A stretch of DNA of 64,000 bases from Algoriphagus pacificus. Its GTDB lineage: Bacteria > Bacteroidota > Bacteroidia > Cytophagales > Cyclobacteriaceae. The notes under the pieces are model-generated. The model was not told where the DNA came from. It did not search any database and saw only the letters and a program-made list of their open reading frames with translations. The stretch covers positions 1,199,048 through 1,263,047 of the forward strand of contig NZ_JAFKCU010000001.1 in the NCBI RefSeq assembly GCF_017254845.1. The letters run 5' to 3'. How positions within the stretch are numbered: the stretch's first letter is position 1; each line of letters starts with the position of its first letter. A program made the position numbers and the translations under genes. This document shows positions 25,470 to 35,328 of this stretch, one piece after another.

Positions 25470-26996
25470 ATGAAAAAAACATTAAACCAGATGCTCATTA
25501 TATTTGGAGCTTCCGGAGACTTAACCGCTCGAAAACTAGTACCAGCACTATACAACTTATACAAGGGAGAGCATCTTCCTGAAAACTTTGTGGTATTGGG
25601 AGCGAGCAGAAGTAATATTTCGAATGAAGATTTTCGCAAGAAAGTAGTTCAGGAAAGTGAATTTTTAACTGAGCAGATCAGTAAAGAGGACAAAGCTTAT
25701 ATCGAAAAATTCTCCGACAAGCTATTTTACCATGATTTGGGCAGCGAATATGACTCCGATTACAAAACTTTGGCAGAGAAAATCGCCAAATTAAACAAGG
25801 AGTTTGGATGTGATGAAAACTATATTTTTTACTTATCCACTCCTCCAAGTTTGTACGAAGTGATTGCCAAGAATCTTTGCGAAGCTGGTCTAACCAAAGA
25901 GGATAATGGCTGGAAAAGAATTATCGTTGAGAAGCCTTTTGGCTATAGTTTGGAAACTGCCAAAGAGCTGAATGAAGGCTTGCATAAATATTTCAATGAG
26001 CCACAGGTTTATAGAATTGACCATTACTTAGGAAAAGAAACTGTTCAAAATCTCTTGGTGACTCGTTTTTCAAATTCGATTTTTGAACCGACTTGGAACC
26101 GACGTTACATTCACCATGTAGAGATCACCAATGCCGAAACGGTGGGTGTAGAAAAGCGTGGAGGCTATTATGATAAATCTGGCGCTCTTCGTGACATGTT
26201 CCAAAGTCATTTGCTTCAGGTCCTTTCTCTAATTGTGATGGAGCCGCCAATCAACTCCAGCGCTGAAGAAATCCGAGATGAAAAGGTGAAAGCCTTGAAA
26301 TCACTAAGAATCATGAAGGATGAAGATGTTTTGGCTACTCACACGCTAAAAGGGCAATATGTAGCTTCTACTATCAATGGCAAAAAGGTAAAAGGCTATC
26401 GTGAAGAGGAAGGAGTAGATCCTGATTCTAAAACGGAAACATACGCGGCGATTAAGTTTTTTGTGGACAACTGGAGATGGAAGGATGTGCCTTTTTATGT
26501 GAGAACGGCTAAGTACATGCCTACTAAAGTAACTGAAGTTGTGATTCACTTTAAATCACCGGCCCATGAGGTTTTCAAAAGTCATGATGCCTATCGCAAA
26601 GACAATAAATTGATCATCCGAATCCAGCCAGACGAAGGAATTCTGATCAAGTTTGGAGTGAAAGTTCCGGGACTCGGATTTAATGTAGAGCAGGCGAATC
26701 TCGATTTTTATTATTCAGACCTTGATTCGGCTCAGGTTATGGATGCATATGAAAGGCTTCTTCTTGATGCCATGCAAGGTGATGCAACTTTGTATGCCCG
26801 AGCTGACGAAGTGGAGGCTGCCTGGAAATTTGTGGATCCGATTTTGAAATTCTGGGAGAATGAGGATGTTCCAACCTATGGATATGCAGCTGGTACATGG
26901 GGTCCAACTAATTCAGATGAATTGTTTGATGGTCATTTTGGCTGGAGAAATCCAGGGAAAAAGCTTACTGACGAAACCGGATTCTGTATTCTCTGA
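25470..26996 (+). CDS. zwf: glucose-6-phosphate 1-dehydrogenase
   Basis: First enzyme of the oxidative pentose phosphate pathway, oxidising glucose 6-phosphate to 6-phosphogluconolactone with NADP. The 508-aa product has the cofactor motif IFGASGDLTARKL (about 11-23), the active-site RIDHYLGKETVQN (about 182-195) with its conserved Asp/His/Lys, and VEKPFG. Length typical. Followed 40 bp later by pgl. The upstream leader is long, as set out in the control-region entry. Confidence 0.97.
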   Translation: MKKTLNQMLIIFGASGDLTARKLVPALYNLYKGEHLPENFVVLGASRSNISNEDFRKKVVQESEFLTEQISKEDKAYIEKFSDKLFYHDLGSEYDSDYKTLAEKIAKLNKEFGCDENYIFYLSTPPSLYEVIAKNLCEAGLTKEDNGWKRIIVEKPFGYSLETAKELNEGLHKYFNEPQVYRIDHYLGKETVQNLLVTRFSNSIFEPTWNRRYIHHVEITNAETVGVEKRGGYYDKSGALRDMFQSHLLQVLSLIVMEPPINSSAEEIRDEKVKALKSLRIMKDEDVLATHTLKGQYVASTINGKKVKGYREEEGVDPDSKTETYAAIKFFVDNWRWKDVPFYVRTAKYMPTKVTEVVIHFKSPAHEVFKSHDAYRKDNKLIIRIQPDEGILIKFGVKVPGLGFNVEQANLDFYYSDLDSAQVMDAYERLLLDAMQGDATLYARADEVEAAWKFVDPILKFWENEDVPTYGYAAGTWGPTNSDELFDGHFGWRNPGKKLTDETGFCIL

Positions 26997-27036
26997 TCAG
27001 ATAAAAACTTATTTATTCTAAGCAAATCAACAAGTA

Positions 27037-27753
27037 ATGAATATCACCATATCAAGCTCCAAAGAGGAATTAGCTGAAGATTTTGCAGAATATCTTCTTC
27101 AATTATCTGAAACCGGAGAGCAAGTTCATGTTGCACTTTCCGGAGGAAGTACTCCAAAAGCAATTTTTGATTTTATCGCAGAAAACCTTGGAGATACAAT
27201 CCAATGGAAAAATATCCACTTGTATTGGGGAGATGAACGCTGTGTGCCACCAACTGATCCAGAGAGCAATTTCAAAATGACGGTGGATCACCTGCTTTCT
27301 AAGATTGAAATGCCAGAATCTAATATTCATAGAGTTTTAGGTGAAAATGATCCGGCCTCAGAAGCTGTTCGCTATGGAGCTTTGCTAGAAAAGAATTTGC
27401 CTAAAAATGATGGTATCCCTCAGTTTGATTTGGTGATGCTGGGAATGGGTGATGACGGTCATACTGTTTCTATTTTTCCAAATGCAATAGAGTTATGGGA
27501 CGCTGAGGAAAACTGTGTTGTGGCAACTCATCCGGATTCTGGTCAAAAGCGCGTAACGATTACAGGTAAAATTGTCAATAATGCAAAAGCTGTGGCGTTT
27601 TTAGTAACTGGGAAAAATAAAGCAGAAAAGCTGGAAGAGATCATTTACGAGCATGGTGATTTCGAATCTTATCCTGCAAGCCTAGTGAAACCGAAAAGCG
27701 GAAATCTAATTTGGTACGTGGACGAAGAGGCTGCGGCAAATCTGGAAGTCTAG
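27037..27753 (+). CDS. pgl: 6-phosphogluconolactonase (DevB/SOL type)
   Basis: Hydrolyses 6-phosphogluconolactone, linking Zwf to Gnd. The 238-aa product shows the family motifs HVALSGGSTPKAIFD, YWGDERCVPP, MLGMGDDGHTVSIFP and VTGKNKAEKL. It is co-directional with zwf and 40 bp downstream, without a terminator between, so both are likely one transcript. Ends in a strong bidirectional terminator shared with ruvB. Confidence 0.95.
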   Translation: MNITISSSKEELAEDFAEYLLQLSETGEQVHVALSGGSTPKAIFDFIAENLGDTIQWKNIHLYWGDERCVPPTDPESNFKMTVDHLLSKIEMPESNIHRVLGENDPASEAVRYGALLEKNLPKNDGIPQFDLVMLGMGDDGHTVSIFPNAIELWDAEENCVVATHPDSGQKRVTITGKIVNNAKAVAFLVTGKNKAEKLEEIIYEHGDFESYPASLVKPKSGNLIWYVDEEAAANLEV

Positions 27754-27756
27754 AAT

Positions 27757-27794
27757 AAAAAAGAGTCTGTTGAATTGACAACAGACTCTTTTTT
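27757..27794. terminator. bidirectional terminator between pgl and ruvB
   Basis: A 16-bp perfect stem (27757-27772 with 27779-27794), 6-nt loop, A/T tracts on both sides. The right arm ends next to the ruvB stop codon. Confidence 0.92.
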
Positions 27795-28826
27795 TTAGCT
27801 ATCAAATAAGCTTCCCATTCCTTGGGAAGGCTTAATATTGAGATGTTTGTAAGCCAATTCGGTGGCCATCCTTCCTCTGGCTGTTCTTTTTAAATAACCC
27901 TCCTGAATCAAAAAGGGCTCATATACTTCTTCTATTGTTTCGGCTTCTTCACCACATGCTGTAGCAATGGTGCTCAATCCAACAGGACCTCCTTTGAATT
28001 TTTCGATAATGGTCAAAAGAATTCTATTGTCCATTTCATCCAATCCATTCATGTCCACATCCAATGCATCCAAAGCAATTTTTGCAATTTCAATAGTGAT
28101 AGTGCCATTGCCTTTTACTTCAGCAAAATCCCGGGTTCTTCTAAGGAGCATATTTGCGATTCTCGGTGTTCCACGGCTTCGTCTTGCGATTTCATAAGCT
28201 GCAATCTCATCGATTGGCGTCTGTAAAATACCTGAAGATCTCGTGACGATATCAGTCAATAATTTGGCATCGTAATATTCCAGTCTGGAATTGATCCCAA
28301 ATCTGGCTCGAAGAGGGGAAGTCAAAAGTCCCGAGCGTGTTGTCGCTCCGATCAAAGTAAAAGGAGCAAGGGAAATTTGGACAGAACGAGCATTTGGCCC
28401 AGAGTCCAGCATAATATCAATTCGAAAGTCTTCCATCGCAGAATACAAGTATTCTTCCACAATGGGATTCAAGCGGTGAATTTCATCGATAAATAAAACA
28501 TCACCTTCTTCGAGATTGGTGAGCAATCCTGCCAAATCAGAAGGTTTATCCAATACGGGGCCTGACGTGATTTTTATTCCTGCCTGGAGTTCATTGGCGA
28601 TGATATGACTAAGCGTGGTTTTACCCAAACCCGGAGGTCCATGAAGTAATACATGGTCCAATGGTTCACTTCTTCTTTTGGCTGCGAGTACAAAAACCCG
28701 CAAATTCTCAACGATTTTGAACTGTCCGGTAAAGTCTTCAAAACTCAAAGGGCGAAGCGCCTTTTCGTATTCTTTGTCTTTCGAACTTAGATGTTCTTCG
28801 TCACCTTTCAGATAATCTTCTCTCAT
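27795..28826 (-). CDS. ruvB: Holliday junction branch-migration helicase RuvB
   Basis: AAA+ motor that with RuvA drives branch migration of Holliday junctions. The 343-aa product has Walker [10 protein letters not shown] (about 64-72), Walker [11 protein letters not shown], sensor 1 IGATTRSG, and the C-terminal winged helix with [10 protein letters not shown] and [13 protein letters not shown]. Length typical. ruvA and ruvC are not adjacent. A TATCTTTG element lies 18 nt upstream of the ATG. Confidence 0.97.
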   Translation of the reverse strand: MREDYLKGDEEHLSSKDKEYEKALRPLSFEDFTGQFKIVENLRVFVLAAKRRSEPLDHVLLHGPPGLGKTTLSHIIANELQAGIKITSGPVLDKPSDLAGLLTNLEEGDVLFIDEIHRLNPIVEEYLYSAMEDFRIDIMLDSGPNARSVQISLAPFTLIGATTRSGLLTSPLRARFGINSRLEYYDAKLLTDIVTRSSGILQTPIDEIAAYEIARRSRGTPRIANMLLRRTRDFAEVKGNGTITIEIAKIALDALDVDMNGLDEMDNRILLTIIEKFKGGPVGLSTIATACGEEAETIEEVYEPFLIQEGYLKRTARGRMATELAYKHLNIKPSQGMGSLFDS

Positions 28827-28844
28827 AGCAATAGCGTACTCTTA

Positions 28845-28852
28845 CAAAGATA
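28845..28852 (-). promoter_or_regulatory. -7 element of ruvB
   Basis: Minus-strand TATCTTTG matches TAnnTTTG, 18 nt before the ruvB ATG. No TTG at 17-23 nt spacing. Confidence 0.4.
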
Positions 28853-28948
28853 GAAAAATACCCATGCGGGAAACGGGATTTTTGAACTGGCTTCATTCCA
28901 GAGAAACTGAAAAATAAGCCTTAACTTCGCAGCGAAAATCAGAATTGT

Positions 28949-30013
28949 ATGCGTCCCAATACCCGTAAAAACATCGTTTATTCCCTTATTCTGTTGGCAA
29001 TGGTTATCCTGGTTTACACTTGGAGAAACCAAAAACAAAGTGAGCAGGAAGAGGATCAGCAAGTGGAAGTTTCTGGAAAATTGACGCTTTCCGGAAAAAC
29101 TATGGGGACGACTTACAACATTACTTATCTGGACGAAGACGGACGTGATTTTCAACCTTCCATAGATTCTATTTTGGTGGTTTTCAATCAAAGTCTTTCT
29201 ACTTATATCCCGGATTCAGAATTGAGCCAGTTTAACCAAAAAGATACACTGGACTTCAATTTGCCATACTTCCCAGCAGTACTTCAAGCCAGCAAAGATG
29301 TTAACCAGAAAACCTCAGGAGCTTTTGATCCTACCGTTGGGCCTTTGGTGAATATTTGGGGATTCGGTCCTACAGGCCCTGAATTGAAAGACAGTGTGGA
29401 TATCCAAAATTTATTACAACTGGTTGGCTTTGATAAAGTAGACTTTGATTCCAAGCAGGTAAGAAAAAAAGTGCCGGGTATTTATCTTGATTTTAGTTCT
29501 ATTGCCAAAGGCTATGGCGTTGATGTGGTAGCGAGGTTGTTGGATCAAAAAGGAATCAGCAATTATTTAGTGGAGATAGGAGGGGAATTGGTAGCTAAAG
29601 GAGTGAATGAAAACGGAGAGCTTTGGAAGGTGGGGGTGAATAGACCAGATGAAACGGCAAGTGCTTCAGACCTGTACAGCATCATCGCCCTTCAGGATAA
29701 GGGAATGGCGACTTCAGGAAATTATAGAAATTTTTATGTCAGAGATTCAATCAAAATCTCCCACACTATTAATCCAGCGACAGGATACCCTGTTGCCCAC
29801 AATCTTTTAAGTGCCACAGTTATTGCAAATGACTGTATGACTGCGGATGCTTATGCTACTGCTCTGATGGTCATGGGAACTCAAAAAGCGATTGAGTTGG
29901 ATTCTGCTTTGGATGAAATCCAGATTTTCCTGATCTACAGCGATGAATCAGGAACTTATAAAACTTTCGCAAGTGAGGAGCTAAAACCATTTCTTTCCTT
30001 CCTTCAAGAATAG
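28949..30013 (+). CDS. apbE: FAD:protein FMN transferase ApbE
   Basis: Covalently attaches FMN to threonines of membrane redox proteins such as NqrB/NqrC or RnfG. The 354-aa product has an N-terminal membrane anchor (about 8-24), the ApbE start SGKTMGTTYNITY, GAFDPTVGPLVNIWGFG, LDFSSIAKGYGVD, EIGGELVAKG and SHTINPATGYPV. The N-terminal helix has no lipobox Cys, so it is a transmembrane anchor rather than a lipoprotein. No flavoprotein target gene is nearby. Confidence 0.94.
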   Translation: MRPNTRKNIVYSLILLAMVILVYTWRNQKQSEQEEDQQVEVSGKLTLSGKTMGTTYNITYLDEDGRDFQPSIDSILVVFNQSLSTYIPDSELSQFNQKDTLDFNLPYFPAVLQASKDVNQKTSGAFDPTVGPLVNIWGFGPTGPELKDSVDIQNLLQLVGFDKVDFDSKQVRKKVPGIYLDFSSIAKGYGVDVVARLLDQKGISNYLVEIGGELVAKGVNENGELWKVGVNRPDETASASDLYSIIALQDKGMATSGNYRNFYVRDSIKISHTINPATGYPVAHNLLSATVIANDCMTADAYATALMVMGTQKAIELDSALDEIQIFLIYSDESGTYKTFASEELKPFLSFLQE

Positions 30014-30090
30014 GGACTCTGATTTTTATCTTATTTAGATTGGAAGGAAAAGGCTTCAATAATTTTAAATGCAACATTATTGAATTTTCT

Positions 30091-30098
30091 TACCTTTG
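30091..30098 (+). promoter_or_regulatory. -7 element upstream of the ZIP transporter gene
   Basis: TACCTTTGC matches TAnnTTTG(C), 48 nt before the ATG. No good -33 TTG. Confidence 0.4.
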
Positions 30099-30146
30099 CC
30101 GGGGTTATACCTCCAACTTTCCATAAAAGGAAAGCAAAACTCGGAC

Positions 30147-30899
30147 ATGGGATTAAATTTTCTTCTGCTTTTTGTAACTGCTCTTGGCGCTGGATCACTG
30201 GTTTTTATAGCACCAAAATTCCGAGATAAGTATTTCAAACTTGTACTTGTATTTGCTGGTTCCTACCTGTTTTCAATAACGATCCTGCATATCCTTCCTG
30301 AATTATTCCATAGTGGCTATGAAGGAGGAAAGATGGGCCTTTACATTTTGATTGGATTTTTACTCCAGCAATTATTGGAGTTTTTGTCCTCAGGAATAGA
30401 ACATGGGCATATTCACCATCATCATGGAGAGACCAAATCAGGGATTTTCACTGTTATGATAGGCTTGTTTATCCACGCATTTCTAGAGGGAACACTTCTT
30501 TCCCATGGATCCTTGATTGGTGCAGAGTCAGAGGCTTTTGGTCATGTTCATAATAGCAAAACTGTACTGTTGGGAGTGATTATGCACAAAGGCCCGGCAG
30601 CATTTGCCTTGGCTGCAGTCTTAAGCAGCTCTCTCTCTAAAAAATGGACCTTAATATTATTGGCATTATTTGCTTTTGCTTCACCTTTGGGGATGTTTTC
30701 CAGTGCATTTTTATTCCAAAATGGCTTGCTTGAAAAAGAAGGTGTCGGGATGTTATTCGGCTTGGTAGCCGGTGGTTTTTTACATATCTCCACAACGATA
30801 TTCTTTGAAAGCAGTCCTCATCACAAATTCAATTGGAATAAATTGCTTGTGAGTTTCTTCGCTGCAGGTCTCGCCATCTTGTCTGAATATTTTATTTAA
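30147..30899 (+). CDS. ZIP-family divalent metal transporter
   Basis: Inner-membrane importer of Zn or another divalent metal. The 250-aa product has eight hydrophobic segments, a His-rich cytoplasmic loop (EHGHIHHHHGETK), the helix-4 metal motif FIHAFLEGTLLSHG and the helix-5 motif MHKGPAAFALA, all hallmarks of ZIP proteins. A TTG at 30096 would add 17 polar residues and is rejected in favour of the ATG at 30147. Metal specificity cannot be told from sequence. No metal regulator is adjacent. Confidence 0.9.
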   Translation: MGLNFLLLFVTALGAGSLVFIAPKFRDKYFKLVLVFAGSYLFSITILHILPELFHSGYEGGKMGLYILIGFLLQQLLEFLSSGIEHGHIHHHHGETKSGIFTVMIGLFIHAFLEGTLLSHGSLIGAESEAFGHVHNSKTVLLGVIMHKGPAAFALAAVLSSSLSKKWTLILLALFAFASPLGMFSSAFLFQNGLLEKEGVGMLFGLVAGGFLHISTTIFFESSPHHKFNWNKLLVSFFAAGLAILSEYFI

Positions 30900-31080
30900 G
30901 ACAGAAATTCTTTTACATCTATCAAGGAATGTGATTTTGTGTAAGTGGAGGCTTTCGAAATAAAATCATGTTCTCCGCTTCAAATACCTTAATTTTTCAT
31001 TAATTAATGGAAAATGGGTTGCTTTTCGTCAGAATCTGCCTTTACTTTTAAAATTGATTTTAAAATAAACCCCAAAGAAC

Positions 31081-31344
31081 ATGGCGCAGGATCCTGGCAA
31101 AATGAAAGCCTATTGGAAAAAGAACCTGAAGACTCTTTTTATTCTTCTTTTTATCTGGTTTTTGGTCTCCTTCGGGTTTGGGATTTTATGGGTTGATGAA
31201 CTGAACAATATCAGATTGGGAGGATATAAACTTGGGTTTTGGTTTGCTCAGCAAGGCTCTATTTATTCATTTGTTGTCCTGATTTTTATATATGTCTATC
31301 GAATGAATAAGCTAGACAAGGAATTTGACGTCAACGAAGAGTAA
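31081..31344 (+). CDS. DUF4212 symporter small subunit
   Basis: An 87-aa membrane protein with two hydrophobic helices (about 19-38 and 60-78) and the conserved start KMKAYWKKNLKTLFILLFIWF typical of DUF4212. Members are found directly upstream of a class of SLC5-type sodium/solute symporters and are thought to be an accessory subunit. Here the symporter starts 27 bp later. Another overlapping frame at 31014-31196 is a shadow. The 181-bp upstream gap shows no clear TAnnTTTG promoter. Confidence 0.9.
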   Translation: MAQDPGKMKAYWKKNLKTLFILLFIWFLVSFGFGILWVDELNNIRLGGYKLGFWFAQQGSIYSFVVLIFIYVYRMNKLDKEFDVNEE

Positions 31345-31371
31345 TCAAACCACCCAAAATCACCTGAATCA

Positions 31372-33057
31372 ATGGATATTTTAACCTGGACTTATATACT
31401 TGTCGGACTCTCGTTTACCTTATATATAGGTATTGCCATTTGGACGAGAGCTGGATCAACCAAAGAATTTTACGTGGCGGGAGGTGGAGTTTCTCCATTG
31501 GCTAATGGCATGGCCACGGCAGCAGATTGGATGTCAGCGGCCTCATTCATTTCAATGGCTGGAATCATTTCTTTTGCCGGCTATGATGGATCAGTTTATC
31601 TCATGGGATGGACTGGAGGCTATGTTTTGCTGGCTTTATTATTAGCTCCTTACCTTCGCAAATTCGGAAAATTCACAGTTCCTGATTTTGTGGGAGATCG
31701 CTATTACTCCAATACAGCCAAGGTAGTGGCGGTAATCTGTGCGCTCTTTATTTCATTCACCTATGTAGCAGGGCAAATGCGCGGAGTTGGAATCGTTTTT
31801 TCTAGGTATCTGGAAGTACCAATTGAATGGGGAGTAGTGATAGGAATGTGTATTGTTTTTTTCTATGCTGTTTTGGGTGGAATGAAAGGAATCACTTATA
31901 CCCAAGTGGCGCAGTATTGTGTATTGATTTTTGCTTACATGGTTCCTGCCATTTTCGTTTCCATGCAATTGACAGGCAATCCGATTCCACAGTTGGGTCT
32001 TGGAGGAGAATTAGCTGACGGAACGGCCCTCTTAGATAAGCTAGATGGGGTTTTGGGAGAATTGGGGTTTGCTGAATATACTGCCGGGCGAAAAGGGATG
32101 ATGGATATTTTTATGATCACTCTAGCCTTAATGGTAGGCACGGCTGGTTTACCTCATGTGATCGTAAGATTTTTTACGGTGCCCAAAGTTAAAGATGCCA
32201 GGCTTTCCGCAGGTTATGCGCTGGTTTTCATTGCAATTCTTTATACAACTGCGCCAGCAATCGCAGCCTTTGGAATCTACAATGCAATCAACAGTACTTC
32301 AGAAAAAGAGATTTCTACCTTACCAGTTTGGGTTTCCAATTGGCAAAAGACCAATCTGATAGCTGTGGATGATAAAAACGGTGATGGGAAAATTCAATAT
32401 GTGGCAGATCCAGCTACCAACGAACTGACAATTGATCGGGATATCATGGTTTTGGCAAGTCCGGAAATCGCAGAGCTTCCCAATTGGGTTGTAGGACTGG
32501 TAGCTGCTGGCGCAATGGCAGCAGCACTTTCAACAGCTGCTGGTTTGCTTTTGGTGATTTCCACTTCGGTTTCCAGAGATTTATTTAAGACTTTTAGACC
32601 TGATATTTCTGAGAAGAAAGAATTGAGGATAGCTAGAATTGCAGCTGCAGGTGCAGTTTTATTGGCAGGATATTTTGGTGTGAATCCCCCGGGATTTGTC
32701 GCCCAAGTAGTAGCTTTTGCCTTTGGTTTAGCCGCTGCCTCCTTTTTTCCCGTAATTATAATGGGCATCTTCTCTTCCAGAATCAACAAGGAAGGAGCTA
32801 TTGCAGGGATGATTTCTGGGCTGATTTTCACTTTGGCCTACATCATCTATTTTAAATTTATAGCCCCTGAACTGAATACTGCGGACAACTGGTGGTCTGG
32901 AGTTTCTCCTGAAGGAATTGGCTCCATAGGCATGTTTATCAATTTCTTGGTTTGCATTGTCGTTTCAAAATTCACACCGGCACCCCCACAGGAGGTTCAG
33001 GACATGATCCAAGAAATTAGAATTCCAAGAGGTGCAGGAAAAGCCATAGATCATTAA
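31372..33057 (+). CDS. sodium/solute symporter (SSS family), probable acetate carrier
   Basis: Inner-membrane Na+-coupled transporter of 561 aa with about 13 hydrophobic segments. SSS features include TRAGSTKEFYVAGGGVSPLANGMATAADWMSAASF-like N-terminal region, GTAGLPHVIVRFFTVP and an AAALSTAAGLLLVISTS helix. The type paired with DUF4212 resembles ActP/VC_2705. Immediate neighbour acs points to acetate or another short carboxylate as substrate (inference from context). A hydrophilic insertion (VDDKNGDGKIQYVADPAT) sits in one loop. Confidence 0.9.
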   Translation: MDILTWTYILVGLSFTLYIGIAIWTRAGSTKEFYVAGGGVSPLANGMATAADWMSAASFISMAGIISFAGYDGSVYLMGWTGGYVLLALLLAPYLRKFGKFTVPDFVGDRYYSNTAKVVAVICALFISFTYVAGQMRGVGIVFSRYLEVPIEWGVVIGMCIVFFYAVLGGMKGITYTQVAQYCVLIFAYMVPAIFVSMQLTGNPIPQLGLGGELADGTALLDKLDGVLGELGFAEYTAGRKGMMDIFMITLALMVGTAGLPHVIVRFFTVPKVKDARLSAGYALVFIAILYTTAPAIAAFGIYNAINSTSEKEISTLPVWVSNWQKTNLIAVDDKNGDGKIQYVADPATNELTIDRDIMVLASPEIAELPNWVVGLVAAGAMAAALSTAAGLLLVISTSVSRDLFKTFRPDISEKKELRIARIAAAGAVLLAGYFGVNPPGFVAQVVAFAFGLAAASFFPVIIMGIFSSRINKEGAIAGMISGLIFTLAYIIYFKFIAPELNTADNWWSGVSPEGIGSIGMFINFLVCIVVSKFTPAPPQEVQDMIQEIRIPRGAGKAIDH

Positions 33058-33111
33058 GCTTTACTCAGCCTTAAATAATGAAAATTAGATTATCGATAAC
33101 CCAATAGTATC

Positions 33112-35004
33112 ATGAGTGATAGAATACATACCCTGAGCGGGTACCTACATGAATATCAAAAGAGTGTTGCACAGCCTGAGGAGTTTTGGGCAAGAATAGC
33201 TGATTCCTTCCATTGGAGAAAAAGGTGGGATAAAGTGCTGAAGTGGAATTTTGAAGGGCCTGATGTAAAATGGTTTTTAAACGGCAAGTTGAATATTACC
33301 GAGAATATTTTTGAGCGATACTTATTCACCATAGGGGATAGACCGGCTATCATCTGGGAAGCCAACGATCCCAATGAAGCGGGTAGAACCCTAACTTATA
33401 GAGAGCTTTACCATGAGGTTTGTCGCTTTGCAAATGCCATGAAAAAGAAAGGTATTGGCAAAGGGGACAAAGTGATTATTTATATGCCGATGGTGCCGGA
33501 AGCAGCTATCGCAATGCTTGCCTGTGCCAGAATCGGAGCCATTCATTCTGTGGTTTTTGCGGGATTTTCCAGTAATGCTTTAGCTGATCGGGTTAATGAC
33601 TGTGAAGCCAAAGCCATTTTGACATCAGACGGAAACTACCGTGGCAACAAAAAAATACCTGTAAAAGCGGTTGTAGACCAAGCTTTGGAAAAGAGTAAAG
33701 TAGAGACTGTCATCGTATATCAGCGCACCAACCAAGATGTGACAATGCAGGAAGGAAGAGATTTCTGGTGGCATGATGTCATTGCGAATGAATCTGACGA
33801 AAGTCCTGCGGAAGAAATGGATAGCGAAGACATGCTTTTCATCCTTTATACTTCAGGGTCTACGGGTAAGCCAAAAGGAGTAGTGCATACCACAGGAGGA
33901 TACATGGTTTACACTAAGTACTCTTTTGAGAATGTCTTTCAATACTCCCCAGGAGATGTGTACTGGTGTACGGCAGATGTTGGATGGATTACAGGTCATT
34001 CGTACATCGTTTATGGACCTTTGCTGGCCGGCGCGACTACCTTGATGTTTGAGGGAGTGCCGACATTCCCAGATGCAGGAAGATTCTGGGCCGTAGTGGA
34101 AAAATATAAAGTAAACCAATTCTACACCGCCCCAACAGCAATCAGAGCATTGCAAGCCTACGGAACTGAATTATTCCAGAAATACGATTTGAGTTCATTG
34201 AAAGTATTGGGCTCTGTAGGAGAACCAATCAATGAAGAAGCTTGGCATTGGTACCACACTCATGTGGGCAAAAACAAATGTCCTATCGTTGATACCTGGT
34301 GGCAAACTGAAACGGGTGGAATTATGGTTTCGCCGATTGCAGGAATTACGCCTACGAAACCTGCATATGCTACCCTTCCGCTTCCAGGAGTTCAGTTGTG
34401 TATTGTTGATCCGGAAGGAAATGAATTGACGGGAAATTCTGTTGAAGGAAACCTTTGTATTAAATTTCCTTGGCCATCTATGATCCGTACAACCTATGGA
34501 GATCATGAGCGCTGTAAGCAGACTTATTTCTCCACTTACAAAGGAATGTATTTCACGGGTGACGGTGTCAAAAGGGATCACGATGGATACTACAGAATTC
34601 TAGGTAGGGTGGATGATGTAATCAATGTTTCAGGTCACCGAATGGGTACAGCTGAGGTAGAAAATGCCATCAACGAACATCCAAAAGTGATCGAATCAGC
34701 AGTAGTCGGATATCCTCACGAAGTAAAAGGGCAAGGAATCTATGCTTATGTGATTTGTGATATGACCAATAGAACGGAGGATAATCTGATCAATGAAATC
34801 AAAGAGATGGTTTCCAGTATCATTGGGCCGATTGCAAAACCCGATAAAATTCAGATTGTGCCTGGATTGCCAAAAACCAGATCCGGTAAAATCATGCGAA
34901 GAATCCTGAGAAAAGTAGCTGAAAACAATTTGGATAATATGGGAGACACAAGTACGCTCCTAGATCCAGATGTGGTGAGTAAGATTATTGAAGGAAGGAA
35001 ATAA
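33112..35004 (+). CDS. acs: acetyl-CoA synthetase (AMP-forming)
   Basis: Converts acetate, ATP and CoA to acetyl-CoA. The 630-aa product has the AMP-binding P-loop YTSGSTGKPKG (about 245-255), the DTWWQTETGG motif, GRVDDVINVSGHRMGTAE, and the C-terminal PKTRSGK with the catalytic Lys (about 593) that is the usual acetylation site. Located 54 bp after the symporter, it forms the uptake-and-activation pair. A terminator follows. Confidence 0.96.
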   Translation: MSDRIHTLSGYLHEYQKSVAQPEEFWARIADSFHWRKRWDKVLKWNFEGPDVKWFLNGKLNITENIFERYLFTIGDRPAIIWEANDPNEAGRTLTYRELYHEVCRFANAMKKKGIGKGDKVIIYMPMVPEAAIAMLACARIGAIHSVVFAGFSSNALADRVNDCEAKAILTSDGNYRGNKKIPVKAVVDQALEKSKVETVIVYQRTNQDVTMQEGRDFWWHDVIANESDESPAEEMDSEDMLFILYTSGSTGKPKGVVHTTGGYMVYTKYSFENVFQYSPGDVYWCTADVGWITGHSYIVYGPLLAGATTLMFEGVPTFPDAGRFWAVVEKYKVNQFYTAPTAIRALQAYGTELFQKYDLSSLKVLGSVGEPINEEAWHWYHTHVGKNKCPIVDTWWQTETGGIMVSPIAGITPTKPAYATLPLPGVQLCIVDPEGNELTGNSVEGNLCIKFPWPSMIRTTYGDHERCKQTYFSTYKGMYFTGDGVKRDHDGYYRILGRVDDVINVSGHRMGTAEVENAINEHPKVIESAVVGYPHEVKGQGIYAYVICDMTNRTEDNLINEIKEMVSSIIGPIAKPDKIQIVPGLPKTRSGKIMRRILRKVAENNLDNMGDTSTLLDPDVVSKIIEGRK

Positions 35005-35019
35005 TCCAAAAATGAAATG

Positions 35020-35051
35020 AAGAGTCAAGATTAAGTCTTGGCTCTTTTTTT
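35020..35051. terminator. terminator after acs, shared with the convergent small gene
   Basis: An 11-bp stem with one non-Watson-Crick position (35020-35030 with 35036-35046), 5-nt loop, then a T-run. The T-run abuts the stop codon of the small minus-strand gene. Confidence 0.8.
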
Positions 35052-35223
35052 AAAGTTTTGGTGCTGAATCTTCTTCTTCCGCATCAATCTCTATCGAAGA
35101 AGTAATTGAATCTGGGGAATCCATCTCTTGCTTATAGAAGTTATGAACGCCAACCATGAAGGCAACCAACAATGCCCAGCATAATTTTCGGAAGGATTTG
35201 AAGGCTTTTTTCAGGATTTTCAT
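35050..35223 (-). CDS. 57-aa single-pass membrane peptide, unknown function
   Basis: A short minus-strand frame, ATG at 35223 to TAA at 35050, convergent with acs. The product starts MKILKKAFKSFRKLCW with a strongly basic segment, continues as a hydrophobic helix (about 14-28, CWALLVAFMVGVHNF), then an acidic Ser/Asp/Glu tail (DAEEEDSAPKL). The positive-inside pattern, clean ATG and position within an otherwise empty 324-bp gap make it credible. No family is recognised. The remaining 105 bp to the next gene hold no clear promoter match. Confidence 0.6.
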   Translation of the reverse strand: MKILKKAFKSFRKLCWALLVAFMVGVHNFYKQEMDSPDSITSSIEIDAEEEDSAPKL

Positions 35224-35328
35224 GGCAAAGGTTTGAAATCTTTATTTATCAAAGCCTGTGCCTCAGTAATTTAAGTGCCAAAATGTCTGAATTCATATGA
35301 GTATTGCCGGATTTAGTATATTTCACCT

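Noticed and set aside
28823-29191. 122-aa minus-strand frame over the ruvB/apbE junction
   Set aside because: Overlaps apbE antisense and has no plausible product.
31014-31196. 60-aa frame overlapping the DUF4212 gene
   Set aside because: Out of frame with a conserved family member and without features.
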